This document shows, piece by piece, positions 37,394 to 50,500 of a DNA stretch of 64,000 bases (its first letter is position 1; each line of letters begins with the position of its first letter). Below the pieces are notes generated by a model. The model did not search any database. It was not told the DNA's origin and worked only from the letters and a program-made list of their open reading frames with translations. The stretch spans positions 26,506,459 through 26,570,458 of the forward strand of contig OX388349.1 in assembly GCA_947579665.1 (NCBI GenBank), written 5' to 3'. This DNA is from Sympetrum striolatum. Its lineage: Eukaryota > Arthropoda > Insecta > Odonata > Libellulidae. Both the position numbers and the translations under genes were made by a program.

Positions 37394-39518
37394 TTACTAT
37401 ATATAAAGCTGCAAATCCGACTCATTCATACAAATTCCTGGGCATTTCTAATCGAGCTAGAATGCTGAAATTCTCAGGAGTGATTCATAATTGACAGTCG
37501 AGTTGGGAAAAAATCGAAAATTTCCAGATTTTAACCTAGGTTTGAGCCCAGAGACGATTATATTTTTCAATGTATTTAAACGGGGAAAACGAAAAATGGC
37601 CATGCAGAGAAAATTTCTTTCGTTAATTAAATTATGAAAACTTATTCGTAAAGCAGTAGGACCTGGTCTGTGTTACGTCTAAAAGATTAAAATTTACTTT
37701 TCTTGCGACCGATTTTAACATTCCTGCACGAAATTCGCAAAATCTTAGTTTGAACGCCAATTTTTTACGTTTTTTTCTCCTCATTTTTAAAATTAAATCT
37801 ATGGCAACAACCATTGTTTGAATCGAAAACAAGTTTGTTTACGATCCTATTTTCATACGCCATGACAAAGGTTTGATACATTTTTAATTATTTTAAATGT
37901 TTCCTTCGATATATGCTATTACTGAATGCTGACAAATGTAAATTTCATCAAAATAGACAGTAGATATCTGCACAGTCAATGAATCAATCGTGAATGCATG
38001 CTGTGATAACATAAGTTTATGTAGAGGATACGAGACTATTTATCAACGAAGATAATCGGAAAAGTAATGTAAGTAGTGAGATTATTCGAGGAATTAATTG
38101 AAAAGTCACCACTGAATCTATATTAGAGGGATAGGAAAGCAATTAGGATGAAAAATACTCATTAATTACTGATGAAGGACGTATTATACCGGATCAAGTC
38201 TACCTATGCCTGAGTAAAAGTAAGTACAACTGAAATTTACATAATCCTAAAATATTACTATCAGAATATTAATGCAAATTAATAGTTTTAACGTCAATCT
38301 GTAGAAATAATAGAAATAATAAGTTCTTTTTCTACGTTTCTTTAATTATACGTAGTATATTACGTAAATACGTAATGAATCCAAAAATTCGCAAAAATCT
38401 ACACATGAAATAAACTGATTTCCTTGAACGACCTTCTGATTACGTTGTTCTACGCTGGATAATTCTTGGTTAGTAAAAACAATCTTTGCATGTATCATTG
38501 TATGAATATTATTTTCTCATCTTCTCAAAACGGGCTTTAGAATAAAGTTCTTTTTCTACGTTCTTTAAAACTATTTACATAATTACGTTGCCTATTGTCT
38601 ATTTGTTTATTTAATTAGAAACTGAGCTCATTGTCGTGGTAGACGTCATTTAATGAACATAGGATTCAATTGCAGTATGTCTTACACTGAACCGAGTACT
38701 TCAGGTAACAAATCGTCTATTGAATTCTCGCCTTTTTATTTTATGCAGATATTTATTCTAACTTAACATTCTTAAGCTTATTTCTTTAAATTATTTTTAC
38801 GAATGCATATTAAAACGTCGTCGTCGCCGCTGCTAGATTCATCGCGGTGGGATCCTGAAACAGATACCACGGAATCAGCCGTTCGCCGCGGAAACCTTCG
38901 ACCTTATATATTCATTGAGGAATGAAATTCAAAACTAAGTAAGGTAAGAATTGATTTGAGAAGCGACGTGTTTTCAGATTGCCAGCTTTATGTCGCGCTA
39001 GGAAGAGTACGTTCCTCAGAAAATATCAGGGTGTTACTTTCACTGGAAAGGATATTTGATAATATTCCGTACGCTGTCAATATTGTCCTCATCATCATAT
39101 GGTGATCTGCCCGGAAGCAGGCGCCGCGGCCATAGGATTCAATTGGAGTATGTCTTGCACTAAACCGAGTATAAACCACAGGTAACGAATCGTCTATCAA
39201 TTTCTCGCACTTTAATTTTATGCAGATTTTTATTTTAACTTTACTTTGGCGTATTTACTTAATTTAATTTTACGAATGTGTAATCACGAAGAACTCAACT
39301 CCAAAACTCCCGTATCAAATGAACGTGAAAGGCCTTCCAAGTAATTATTCTATTATTATATTATTTGATGAATCTCGATCTTAGATTTGAAAATTATGTA
39401 TGCCAAAGACAATGGCATAATTAAAAAGGAACATAAATATAGCATATAGACGCATAACTCAGGGTAGTATCCCTTGATAATTTTCTTTGCTTGCATTATG
39501 CAAGCACCCATTTACTAG
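37394..39518 (+). mobile_element. Array unit 2, with helicase fragment
   Basis: About 2.1 kb, the shortest unit. Its 5' start has the aaatccgactcattcatac subtype, and it ends at CTAG 39515-39518 after hairpin gcttgcattatgcaagc. It holds a GC-richer insert at about 38815-39132 that encodes the end of a PIF1-like helicase. The words around the insert (cataggattcaattg-agtatgtcttgcact) occur once before it (38659) and again after it (39132), so the insert is bounded by a partial duplication of the unit body. Confidence 0.75.
38926..39105 (+). pseudogene. C-terminal fragment of Helitron-type PIF1 helicase
   Basis: A 59-codon open stretch ending in TGA at 39103 reads LSKVRIDLRSDVFSDCQLYV followed by ALGRVRSSENIRVLL and a hydrophobic tail NIVLIIIW. 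The block DLR..VFS..QLYVALxRVRS..N(I)RVL is superfamily 1 helicase motif VI as found in PIF1 and in the helicase domain of Helitron Rep/Hel proteins, which normally ends shortly after. Ser in the SRV triplet is Gly here, and the residues before the arginine finger differ from the usual H-G-Q. Upstream is a stop at 38923, with no earlier helicase motifs visible, so this is only the extreme C terminus, probably inherited from the autonomous parent of the array. Confidence 0.8.
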
Positions 39519-41252
39519 TTACTATATATAAAGCTGCAAATCCAACTCATTCATACAAATTCCTGGGCATTTCTAATCGAGCTGGAAGGCTTAAATTTTC
39601 AAGAGAGATTCATAATTAACAGTCGAGTTGGGAAAAAATCGAAAATCTATAGATTTTGTCCTAGATTAGAGCCCAGGGACGATTATATTTTTCAATGTAT
39701 TTAAACGGGGAAAACGAAAAATGGCCATGCAGAGCAAATTTCTTTCGTTAATTAAAATTTGAAAACGTAATCGTTAAGTAGCGAGGCTTGGTCTATATTG
39801 CGTCTAAAAGATCAAAGTTTACTTTTCTTGCGACCGATTATAACATTCCGGCACGAAATTTGCAAAATTTTAGTTACAACGCCAATTTATTTCGTTTTTT
39901 TCTGCTCATTTCGAAAATTAAATCTATGGCAACAACCATTGTTTGAATCGAAAACAAGTTTGTTTACAATCCTGATTTCATATTCCGTGATAAAGGTTTG
40001 ATGCATTTTTAATATTTCTTTAATGTTTCTTTCGATATATGTTATTACTGAATGTTGAAAAATGTAACTTTCATCAAAATGGTCAGCGAATATCTGCGCG
40101 GTCAATGAATTATTCGGGAATACATAAAGTAATAACATACGTTTATGTAGAAGATACGAGACCATTTATCAACGAAGATAATCGTAAAAGTCATGTAAGT
40201 AGCGAGATTATTGTAGAATGAAGTACATAAATATTAATATAAATCAATAAATAGGGATATTAATTTAAATTATAAGGTTTAACGACAATCTTTAGAAATA
40301 ACATAACTGCAAGCAATACGACTCATTAGTTTAACGAACACTTTAGTTTATTAATATATTATATTTCATAGCTCACTTAACCAAATGCATTTATCATATA
40401 CTGAACTCAGACTAAAAAGTTCCATGTATGTTTCACTTTCGTTCTATATAAATTGTGATAAATTGTCACCGAAAAGCTCAGAACGGCAACTAAACCCATT
40501 GCTGCCCGCCTTTCTTGAAGGACCATGTTATCATTGAATATCAAGAAATTGTAACTTTCATCGATATGAACAACAAATATCTACTCTGGAAATACATGGT
40601 ATCATTGAACGATGTTAGGATATCGTTGTTCTACGTATATGGTGGTTTGCTTTTCGTGTGTGTTTCTGTGCTGTTTATTTTATGCCTATTATGTTTCTTC
40701 TTTTCTATTTTAATTACATATAATTATTCTGTCATCCTCTCCAAAGAGAATTTAAAATTAAGTTCTTTTTCTACTTTTTCTTTAATTAATACGTAGTACA
40801 CAATTAGTACGTAGTATATTACGTAATTCAACTTTCATCAAAATGAAAAACAAAAATCTACACATAAAATACACTGATTTCCTTCAACGACCTTCTGATT
40901 ACGTCGTTCTTCGTGTTAGCTGGATAATTTTTCGTTAGTATAAACAATGTTTGCATGTACCATTGTATGAATATTATTTTCCCATCTTCTCCAAATGGGC
41001 TTTAGAATAAAATTATTTTTCTACGTTCCTTAAAACTATTTACATAATTACGTTGCCTATTGTCTATTTGTTTATTTAATTAGAAACGGAGCTCATTGTC
41101 GTGGTAGACGCCATTTAATGAATATAGGATTATTTTGGAGTATGTCTTGCACTGAACCGAATACTACACAGGTAATCGTCAATTTATTTTCCACATTTTT
41201 ATCTTATGCAGATTTTTATTCCAACTTTACTATGTTTGGCGTATTTCCTTAA

Positions 41253-42412
41253 CGAGTAAAATGTTGCTTGCATACTGCAAGCAGATCGACAACACTAATT
41301 TCATATCGGCATCATATCGGGACGGACATCAAAAGAAAAAAAAAATTCAAAATATTCGTAGAATTCGCTGCAATTTAATCACCTGGCAGCGAACCCCGGT
41401 CTTCCTGGTGTACTTACTATGCAGCAAAATAGAAAATTACCATATCAAACTATGTGTGAAAATTCAAGCAAAACTATTAGGTGCAACTACCTCAAACGAC
41501 GTCCTACTATTCACATACACTCCTTATTTGAGAAATTATAATGTGCTCTGGCATCGAACCCAGGAACAGCATGGTCTTATCTATTTTTTTTCTGAAACAA
41601 AGTGTTAATATACATCTTCCATCTAAGCAAGAGCTCCCTTACATATCGATAAATGCATAAAAAAATTATGAAAAGATACCCCATAGTATTATATATGGGT
41701 GATATTTTTACCGCCCGGCATCGAACCCGGGTCTTTCAGGCAATACTTTCTATGCAGCACAAAAGAAAAACACCATCTCTAACCGCGTATGCAAATTCAA
41801 GCAGAAATATTGGTTACAACTGCCTCAAATGACGTCCTACTTTTCCTTTATATTCCTTATGAGAGAAACGTTATTGTGCTCTGGCTTCGAACCCAGGAAC
41901 AGTACGGTCTTATGAAAATTTTTTTCTAAAACTTATTCGTACCATACATCTTCCAGCCAACCACGAACATCCTATCATTTCGATAAGTGCATCTAAAAAA
42001 ATAATGAAAAACGGCTCCCATGTATTTTAAAGGGCAGATCTTTGCATCGTCCTAGCATCGAACCCAGGATAACTTTTGTAAAAGTCATTGATGTTTTCGA
42101 AAGTCCAAGACCATAAATATAGGCACCTTGAGTTTTACTTCTCTACCTATCCGGAAAGTATTTTTTTTTAATTCCCGAAAATCACGGCAATGCATTCAAA
42201 CGGGAAAAATCGGGACTTTGGGGCCCTCTGGAATCGAACCTATGACACTGAGGATCAAAGTCTCTTTTTTCCTGGGGGTTTCACGTTATGGCCAATATGT
42301 CATAAAAATTTCAGATCAATGACGCTTGTAGTTTAGGCTGTGAATTTGTATCCTATCTATCTATATAGGTATATATATGAATGAATCCGGAGAAGCATCT
42401 ATATATAATAGA
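41253..42412 (-). mobile_element. Complete non-autonomous Helitron, 1160 bp
   Basis: On the minus strand it starts TCTATTATATATAGATGCTT and ends with hairpin GCTTGCA-gta-TGCAAGC (plus coordinates 41266-41282), then ACATTTTACTCG. Unit 5 preserves the empty site: ccttaatataattttacg near 49272, against ccttaa|element|tattattttacg here, so insertion was between A and T with no duplication, the Helitron rule. A (GATA)n tract lies just inside the 5' end. The body consists of about six diverged repeats of 145-180 bp, each with a core like GGTTCGAnnCC. The plus-strand open frame at 41261-41608 crosses the 3' hairpin and is not a gene. CTCG replaces the usual CTRR end. Confidence 0.85.
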
Positions 42413-42941
42413 TATTATTTTACGAACACGTATCCATTAAAGACTCCCGTATCACATAAACGTGAAAGGCTCTCGAAATATTTATTTTACTATCATATTA
42501 TTTGGTGAATCTCGATCTCACTCATTTGAAAATTATGTATACAATATACAATGGTATAATTAAAAAAAAATTCTTTCCATATATGTTATTGCTGAAGGTT
42601 GAAAAATGTAACTTTCATCAAAATGGACAGCGAATATCTGCACGGTCAATGAAGTATTCGAGAATACATACTGTGATAACATAAGTTTATGTAGAGGATA
42701 CGAGACCATGTACCAACGAAGATAATCGGAAAATGCATGTAAGTAGTGAGATTATTCGAGGATGAAGTTGAAGAATCTACACTGAATATTTAGAGGGAAT
42801 AGGTAAGTTCTTTTACTACGTTTTCTTAAATAATACATAGTACACAATTAATACGTTGTACCTTACATCATTAACTTCATGAAATTCATTCTTTGTTTGG
42901 AGTATTTCCGTTTTTTAATTTTACGTATGCGTATTCATCAA

Positions 42942-44398
42942 GCCTGGTGGCCACCGAATGCGAAGCGGCACTGAGCTGAGTTGAGCTAGAAAAAGTGACG
43001 CGGAGCGAATCGTAGCGAAGTTTTAGTCTCCGAGGGTCGGAAACTGGAGGAGCTGAGCTGTGCGAAGCGATTCCTTTCTAAACTACCAAGATGGCGTAAG
43101 TTTAGCCTTTAGTTGCCGATCGAGAATTTAATTCTTTGATTACGGTTAAATCACAGAAATTCCGCAAGAGGCGGATTCTGTCACAATATTATGCTGGCAC
43201 ACTTTAATTAAGATATTATTTACAGCCATTGGACACGAATTTATCTATTTCGCTAATATCATATAAGTTCCTATCGTTCGTACCTCACTCGAGTACACTT
43301 TTCATTTTGCAATGACGGAACTGATAGTATAAATAGTTTTTAATTTTATATTTATAATTTGTTCAATTATTTTGTAAAGAGCATCACAAAAATTAACCAC
43401 TTTACTCACATAAGCATGGCAATTCAATTTTTCTTCACTCTTCATCCACCGTCATACTTTTGCTGACGGGTAAATGTCTCGGAGAGGAGCATATGCCTTT
43501 TTCTTAATCTACTTCAAATTGCCGTATTTTTAATATTTTTAATGGTGCATAAATGAATATCCTACTGTTATTGGTTTTAGTGCTATGGTAAGCTGGTGTT
43601 CCTCTCCGAGACCTACTGACGATTTCACAGGATTAGTTTATTTTCAAAAACTTACCTGCGTTCAATGATTATATTTACGAGAAAATTATTCTCGGCTGTA
43701 GTGAACCTTTCCGACGACATTTTCTCAATGATTGCGTTCCACTAAGACGAGTAAATATCTTAAATTGAGATTTAATTGATTTGTAACCACATTGGAAGTA
43801 ATTAAATTAGGTTTACGATCACAATTATCATAGGTTGACAGAGTGATTACTTTTTGTGAAATTGAATCGTTCATCAATTATTAAATTAATATTTCTGAAA
43901 GAAAGCTGTAATTGGGAATTAATCACACCTTTCAAGCTCATAAATGTGAATCTTAGGTAGGTAGTGTTGTTAAAAGTGCTTCGACAGCTTAGGTCATTTC
44001 GCACATTGGCTCCCACTGGGAATCAAACCCGGGACCGCTTTCATCAAAGGCAAACGCGCTGTCCACATGACTATCCGGGAGCCCTCAAAAATGTGAATCT
44101 TTCACACACTGATATCAATTCAAATACTGCCGATGAAAGAAGCGAAAGGCTATCCCCTCCACCCCTATCACGTTGAGAACGGTGGAGGGGTAAGCTGACT
44201 TCGCTTCAGAACGAACCACGACCGTTCGGAAGATGTGCCTTGCGAGGCAGAGTGACGTCACAATTCTCAGCTCAACTACGCTTCGTATCCGGTGGCCGCG
44301 GCTGCATTAAAAAGTATAGATTCTATTGTGAAAGCGTAGTCCGCTCAACGTAACTTCGCTCAACTTACCTTCGCTTCGCATTTGGTGGCCACCCAGCC
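42942..44398. mobile_element. TTAA-site DNA element, copy A (with nested SINE)
   Basis: Termini are GCCTGGTGGCCACCGAATGC and, complemented from the right, GGCTGGGTGGCCACCAAATG. It is flanked by tcaa (42938-42941, one base off) and TTAA (44399-44402). Units without the element read attcattaaggtctcaact at the same place, showing TTAA is the target. TTAA duplication is characteristic of piggyBac-type elements, though the end sequence is not one I recognise. It contains repeated gcgaagc-type motifs, an internal inverted repeat around ctcggagaggag, and a hairpin cccctccacc/ggtggagggg (44154-44190). No transposase is visible. Confidence 0.7.
43954..44088 (-). mobile_element. tRNA-derived SINE, 135 bp
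   Basis: It is bounded by an exact 12-bp duplication aaatgtgaatct (43942-43953 and 44089-44100); the sister copy in unit 5 has a single aaatgtgaatct with nothing inserted. On the minus strand it reads as a tRNA-like head: acceptor strands GGCTCCC and GGGAGCC pair perfectly (plus 44077-44083 and 44008-44014), with an A-box-like TAGTCATGTGGAC and B-box GGGTTTGATTCCC (44018-44030). The anticodon stem pairs poorly, so it is not a working tRNA. It ends in a short CTACCTACCTA tail. Retroposition is shown by the target duplication. Confidence 0.85.
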
Positions 44399-44628
44399 TT
44401 AATGTCTCAACTCCAAACTCCCGTATCAATTAAACGCAAAAAGCTTTCGAAATAATTATTCTATTATTATATTATTTGGTGAATCTCGATCTCGAATTTC
44501 AAAATTATACATACGATAGACAGTGGTATAATTAAAAAGAAACGTAAATATAACATATAGACCGATAACTCAGGGTAGTATCCCTTCATATTTTTTTTGC
44601 TTGCAGTTTGCAAGCACCCATTTACTAG

Positions 44629-47538
44629 TTACTATATATAAAGCTGCAATCCTGACTCATTGATACAAACTGTTTGGCTATTTCTAATCGAGCTAGAAGG
44701 CTGGAATTTTCATGAGAGATTTATAATTCACACTCAACCTGGGGAAAAATCGAAAATTCCCAGATTTTGACCTAGAATTGAGCCCAGAGACGATTATATT
44801 TTTCAATGTATTTAAACGGGGAAAACGAAAAATGGCCATGCAGAGCGAATTTCTTTCGTTCTTTAAAATATGAAAAAGTAATCGTTAAGCAGTGAGACTT
44901 GATCTACATGACGTCTAAAAGATCAAAGTTTACTTTTCTTGCGACTGATTTTAACATTCCGGCAAGAAATTTGAAAAAGTTTAGTTTGAACGCCAATTTA
45001 TTACGTTATTTTCTGCTCATTTCCAAGATTAAATCTATGACAACAACCATTGTTTAAATTGAAAACAAAGTTGTTTACGATCCTAATTTCATACGCCATT
45101 ATGAAGGTTTGATAAATTTTTAATATTTTTTAATGTTTCTTTCGAAGTATGTTATTACTGAATGCTGATGAATGTAAATTTCATCAAAATAGACAGCGAA
45201 TACCTGCACGGTCAATGAATTATTCGGGAATACATACCGTGATAACATAAGTTTATGTGGAGGATACGGGACCATGCGTCAACGAAGATAATCGGAAAAG
45301 TCATGTAAGTAGTGAGATTATTCGAGAATGAAGTACATAGATATTATTATAAATTAATAAATAGGGATATTAATGTAAATTAAAAGGTTTAACAACAATC
45401 TTTAGAAATTACATAACTACAAGCATTACGAATCATTAGTTTCACGAACACTATAGTTTAGTAATATTTTATTTCATAGCTCACTTAACCTAATACATTT
45501 ATCATATACTGAACTCAGACTAAAACATCTCATGTATGCTTCACTTTCATACTACATACATTGTGATATATTGCCACCGAAAAGCTCATACCGGCAATCA
45601 AACCCATCGCTGCCCGCCATTAATGAAGGACCATGTTATCATTGAATATCAAGAAATTGTAACTTTCATCTAATTGAACAACAAATATCTACTCAGGAAT
45701 TACATGGTATCATTGAACGATGTTAGTAAATCGTTGTTCTACGTATATGGTGGATTGCTTTTCGTGTGTGTTTTTCTGTGCTTTTTATTATATGCCTATT
45801 ATATTTCTTCTTTCCTATTTTAATTATATATAGTTATTGTATCATCCTCTCCAAAGAGAATTTAAAATTAAGTCCTTTTTTACGATTTTTTAATTAATAC
45901 GTAGTACACAATTAGTACGTAGTATATTACGTAATTCAACTTTAATCAAAATGAAAAACAAAAATCTACACATAAAATACATTGATTTCCTTGAATGACC
46001 TTCTGATAACGTCGTTCTTCGTGTTCGCTGGATATTTTTTCGTTAGTATAAACAACTTTTACATGTATCAATGTATGAATATTATTTTCCCATCTTCTCC
46101 AAATGGGCTTTAGAATAAAGTTCTTTTTCTGCGTTCTTTAGAACTATTTACACAACTACGTTGAATATTGTCTATTTGTTTATTTAATTAGAAACGGAGC
46201 TCATTGTTGTGGTAGACACCATTTAATGAGCATAGGATTCAATTGCAGTATGTCTTGCACTGAACCGAATACTACACAGGTAATCATCTATTTATTTTCC
46301 GCATTTTTATCTTATGCTGATTTTTATTCTAACTTTACTATGTTTGGCGTATTTCCTAAATATAATTTTACGAATGCGTATTCATTAAAGGCTCCCGTGT
46401 CACATAAACGTGAAAGGCTTTCGAAATAATTATTTTACTATCATATTATTTGTTGAATCTCGATCTCACTCATTTGAAAATTATGTTATAGAATAGACAG
46501 TGGTATAATTAAAAAACTTTTCTTTCCATATATGTTATTACTAAAGGTTGAAAAGTGTAACTTTCATCAAAATGGACAGCGAAAATCTGCACGGTCAATG
46601 AATTATTCGGGAATACATACTGTGATAACATAAGTTTATGTAGAGGATGGGATACCATGTATCAACGAAGATAATCGGAAAAGTCATGTAAGTAGTGAGA
46701 TTATTCGAGGATGAAGTTGAAAAATCTACACTGAATCTATTTAGGGGGAATAGGAAAGCAATTAGCTCATAAGTTCTCATTAGTTACTGCCGAAGTATTA
46801 TACGGGATCAAGTCTACTTATACCTGAGTAAAAGTAAGTACAACTGAAATTTAAATAATCCTAAAATATTAATTTCTGAATATTAATGTAAATTAATAGT
46901 TTTAACGAGAATCTTTAGAAATAATATTAATACAAACAATACGAATCATTAGCATCAAGACCACTACAGTATAGTGATATTTCACTTCATTCTCACTTAA
47001 TCGAATGCATTTATCATATACTGAATTATGTCTAAAAAGTACCTTTGTCATGACCTTTTCCGATTCCTAATTTATGGCGTTGCATTAATATGCTTCGTCT
47101 TTCCTATTTTAATTGCATATAATTATTCTGTCAGCCTCTCCAATTCACCTCAAATTATTTTCCCATCTTCTGCAAATGGGCTTTAGAATCATGTTCCTTT
47201 TCTACGTTCTTCAAAATTATTTAAAAAGTAGCGTTGCCTACTGTCTATTTGTTTATTATAATTCTTACTTTACTTTGTTTGGCATATTTCCTTAATTTAA
47301 TTTTACGCATGCGTATTCATTAAGGACTTCCGTACCAAATAAACGTTAAAGGCTTTCGAAATAATTATTCTATTATTATACTATTTGATGAATCTCGATC
47401 TCGAATTTCAAAATTATACATACGATAGACAGTGGTATAATTAAAAAGAAACGTAAATGTAACATATATACCGATAACTCAGGGTAGCATCCCTTAATGA
47501 TTTTCTTTGCTTGCAGTTTGCAAGCACCCATTTACTAG
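44629..47538 (+). mobile_element. Array unit 4
   Basis: Starts ttactatatataaagctgca with the second 5' subtype (aatcctgactcattgataca), otherwise found only in unit 6. It ends at CTAG 47535-47538 after hairpin gcttgcagtttgcaagc. The body follows the standard order of sub-repeats. A deletion near 47090-47150 joins two body segments. No open frame of note. Confidence 0.75.
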
Positions 47539-50500
47539 TTATTACTATATATAAAGCTGCAAATCCGACTCATTCATACAAATTCCTGGGCATTTCTAAT
47601 CGAGCTGGAAGGCTGAAATTTTCAAGAGAGATTTATAATTGACAGTTGAGTTAGGAAAAAATCGAAAATTCCCAGATTTTGTCCTAGGTTTGAGCCCAGA
47701 GACGATTATATTTTTCAATGTATTTAAACGGGGAAAACGAAAAATGGCCAATCCGAGCAAATTTCTTTCGTTAATTAAAATGTGAAAAGGTAATCGTAAA
47801 GCAGTAGGACTTGGTCTGTATTACGTCTAAAAGATCAAAGTTTACTTTTCTTGCGACCGATTTTAACATTCCGACACGACATTTGCAAAATCTTAGTTTG
47901 AACGCCAATTTTTTTCGTTTTTTTCTCCTCATTTTGAAAATTAAATCTATGGCAACAACCATTGTTTGAATCGAAAACAAGTTTGGTTACGATCCTATTT
48001 TCATATGCAATGATAAAGGTTTGATGCATTTTTAATTATTTTAAATGTTTCTTTCGATATATGTTATTAATGAATGCTGAAAAATGTAAATTTCATCAAA
48101 ATAGACAGTGGATATCTGCGCGGACAATGAATTATTCGGGAATACATATAGTAATAACATACGTTTATGTAGACGATACGAGACCATTTATCAACGAAGA
48201 TGATCGTAAAAGTCATGTAAGTAGCGAGCTTATTCTAGAATGAAGTACATAGATATTAATATAAATCAATAAATAGGGATATTAATGTAAATTATAAGGT
48301 TTAACGACAATCTTTAGAAATAACATAACTGCAAGCAATACGAATCATTAGTTTAACGAACACTATAGTTTATTAATATATTATATTTCATAGCTCACTT
48401 AACCAAATACATTTATCATGTACTTAACTCAGACTAAAAAGTTCCATGTATGTTTCACTTTCGTTCTATATACATTGTGATAAATTGTCACCGAAAAGCT
48501 CATAGCGGCAACTAAACCCATTGCTGCCCGCCTTTCTTGAAGGACCATGTTATCATTGAATATCAAGAAATTGTAACTTTCATCGATATGAACAACAAAT
48601 ATCTACTCAGGAAATACATGGTATCATTGAACGATGTTAGGATATCGTTGTTCTACGTATATGGTGGATTGCTTTTCGTGTGTGAGTTTCTGTGCTTTTT
48701 ATTATATGCCTATTATATTTCTACTTTTCTATTTTAATTACATATAATTATTCTGTCATCCTCTCCAAAGAGAATTTAAAATTAAGTTCTTTTTCTACTT
48801 TTTCTTTAATTAATACGTAGTACACAATTAGTACGTAGCATATTACGTAATTCAACTTTCATCAAAATGGAAAACAAAAATCTACACATAAAATATACCG
48901 ATTTCCTTGAAAGACCTTCTGATTACGTTGTTCCTCGTGTTCGCTGGATAATTCTTCGTAAGTAAAAACAATTTTTGCATGTATCATTGTATGAATATTA
49001 TTTTCCCATCTCCTCCAAACGCGCTTTAGAATAAAGTTCTTTTTCTACGTTCTTTAAAACTATTAACATAATTACGTTGCCTATTGTCTATTTGTTTATT
49101 TAATTAGAAACGGAGCTCATTGTCGTGGTAGACGCCATTTAATGAATATAGGATTATTTTGGAGTATGTCTTGCACTCAACCGAATACTACACAGGTAAT
49201 CGTCTATTTAATTTTCCACATTTTTATCTTATGCAGATTTTTATTCCAACTTTACTATGTTTGGCGTAGTTCCTTAATATAATTTTACGAACACGTATCC
49301 ATTAAAGACTCCCGTAACACATAAACGTGAAAGGCTTTCGAAATAATTATTTTACTTTCATATTATTTGGTGAATCTCGATATCACTCATTTGAAAATTA
49401 TGTATACGATAGACAGTGGTATAATTGAAAACATTTTCTTTCCATATATGTTATAGCTGAATGTTGAAAAATGTAACTTTCATCAAAACGGACAGCGAAT
49501 ATCTGCACGTTCAATTAATTGTTCGGGAATATATACTGTGATAATATAAATTTATGTAGAGGATACGAAACCATATACCAACGAAGATAATCGGAAAAAG
49601 TCATGTAAGCAGTGAGATTATTCGTGGATGAAGTTGGAAATTCTACACTGAATCTAATTAGGGGGAATAGGTAAGGAATTTAGATTAAAATTCTCATTAG
49701 TTACTAATAAGGCGAAGTAAGTATTATACCGGAACAAGTCTACCAGTACCTGAGTAAAAGTAAGTACAACTGAAAATTATATAGTACAAAAATATTAATT
49801 TATGAATATTAATGTAAATTAATAGTTTTAAAGACAATCTTTAGAAGTAATATAACTACAAACAATACGAATCATTATAAAACACGACCACTACAGTTTA
49901 GTAATAGTATTTTACTTCATTCTCACTTAACCCAATGCATTTATCATATACTGAATTATGACTAAAAATTTCCTTTGCCATGGCCTTTTCCGATTCCTAC
50001 TTTATGGCGTTGTATAAATATGTTTCTTCTTTTCTATTTTAATTGCATGTAATTATTCTGTCAGCCTCTCCAAGCAGAATTTTAAATTAAGTTATTTTTC
50101 TACGTTTTCTTAAATTAATACATAGTACGCAATTAATACATTGTGCCTTACGTCATTAACTTCATCAAATTCATTCTTTTTTGGCGTATTTCCTTAATTT
50201 AATTTTACGTTTGCGTATTCATTAAGCCGGGTGGCCACCGAATACGAAGCTGCGCTGAGCTGGACAGAGTGACGCGGAGCGAATCGTAGCGAAGTTTTAG
50301 TCTCCGAGGGTCGGCAATTGGAAGATGAGCTGAGCTGAGCGAAGCGATTCCTTTGTAAACTAACAAGATGACGTAAGATTAGCCTTTAGTTGCCGACTGA
50401 GAATTGAATTCTCTGATTACGGTTAAATCACGGAATTTCCGCAAGAGACGTATTCTGTCAAAATATTATCCTGGCACACTTTAATTAAGATATTATTTAC

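Larger units (their letters stand above)
39519..44628 (+). mobile_element. Array unit 3, carrying an inverted Helitron and a TTAA element
   Basis: Starts ttactatatataaagctgca and ends at CTAG 44625-44628. Two insertions enlarge it: the minus-strand Helitron at 41253-42412 and the TTAA-flanked element at 42942-44398, itself containing a SINE. Without these the unit is about 2.5 kb of the usual body. The unit is closest to unit 5, which has the TTAA element at the equivalent site but lacks the Helitron and the SINE. Confidence 0.8.

Noticed and set aside
41261..41608. 115-codon open frame
   Set aside because: It starts in the 3' hairpin of the minus-strand Helitron and has no homologous frame in the sister copy at 55-56 kb.
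44007..44083. Functional tRNA gene
   Set aside because: Acceptor and boxes look right, but the anticodon stem is poorly paired and the sequence is embedded in a SINE with target duplications.
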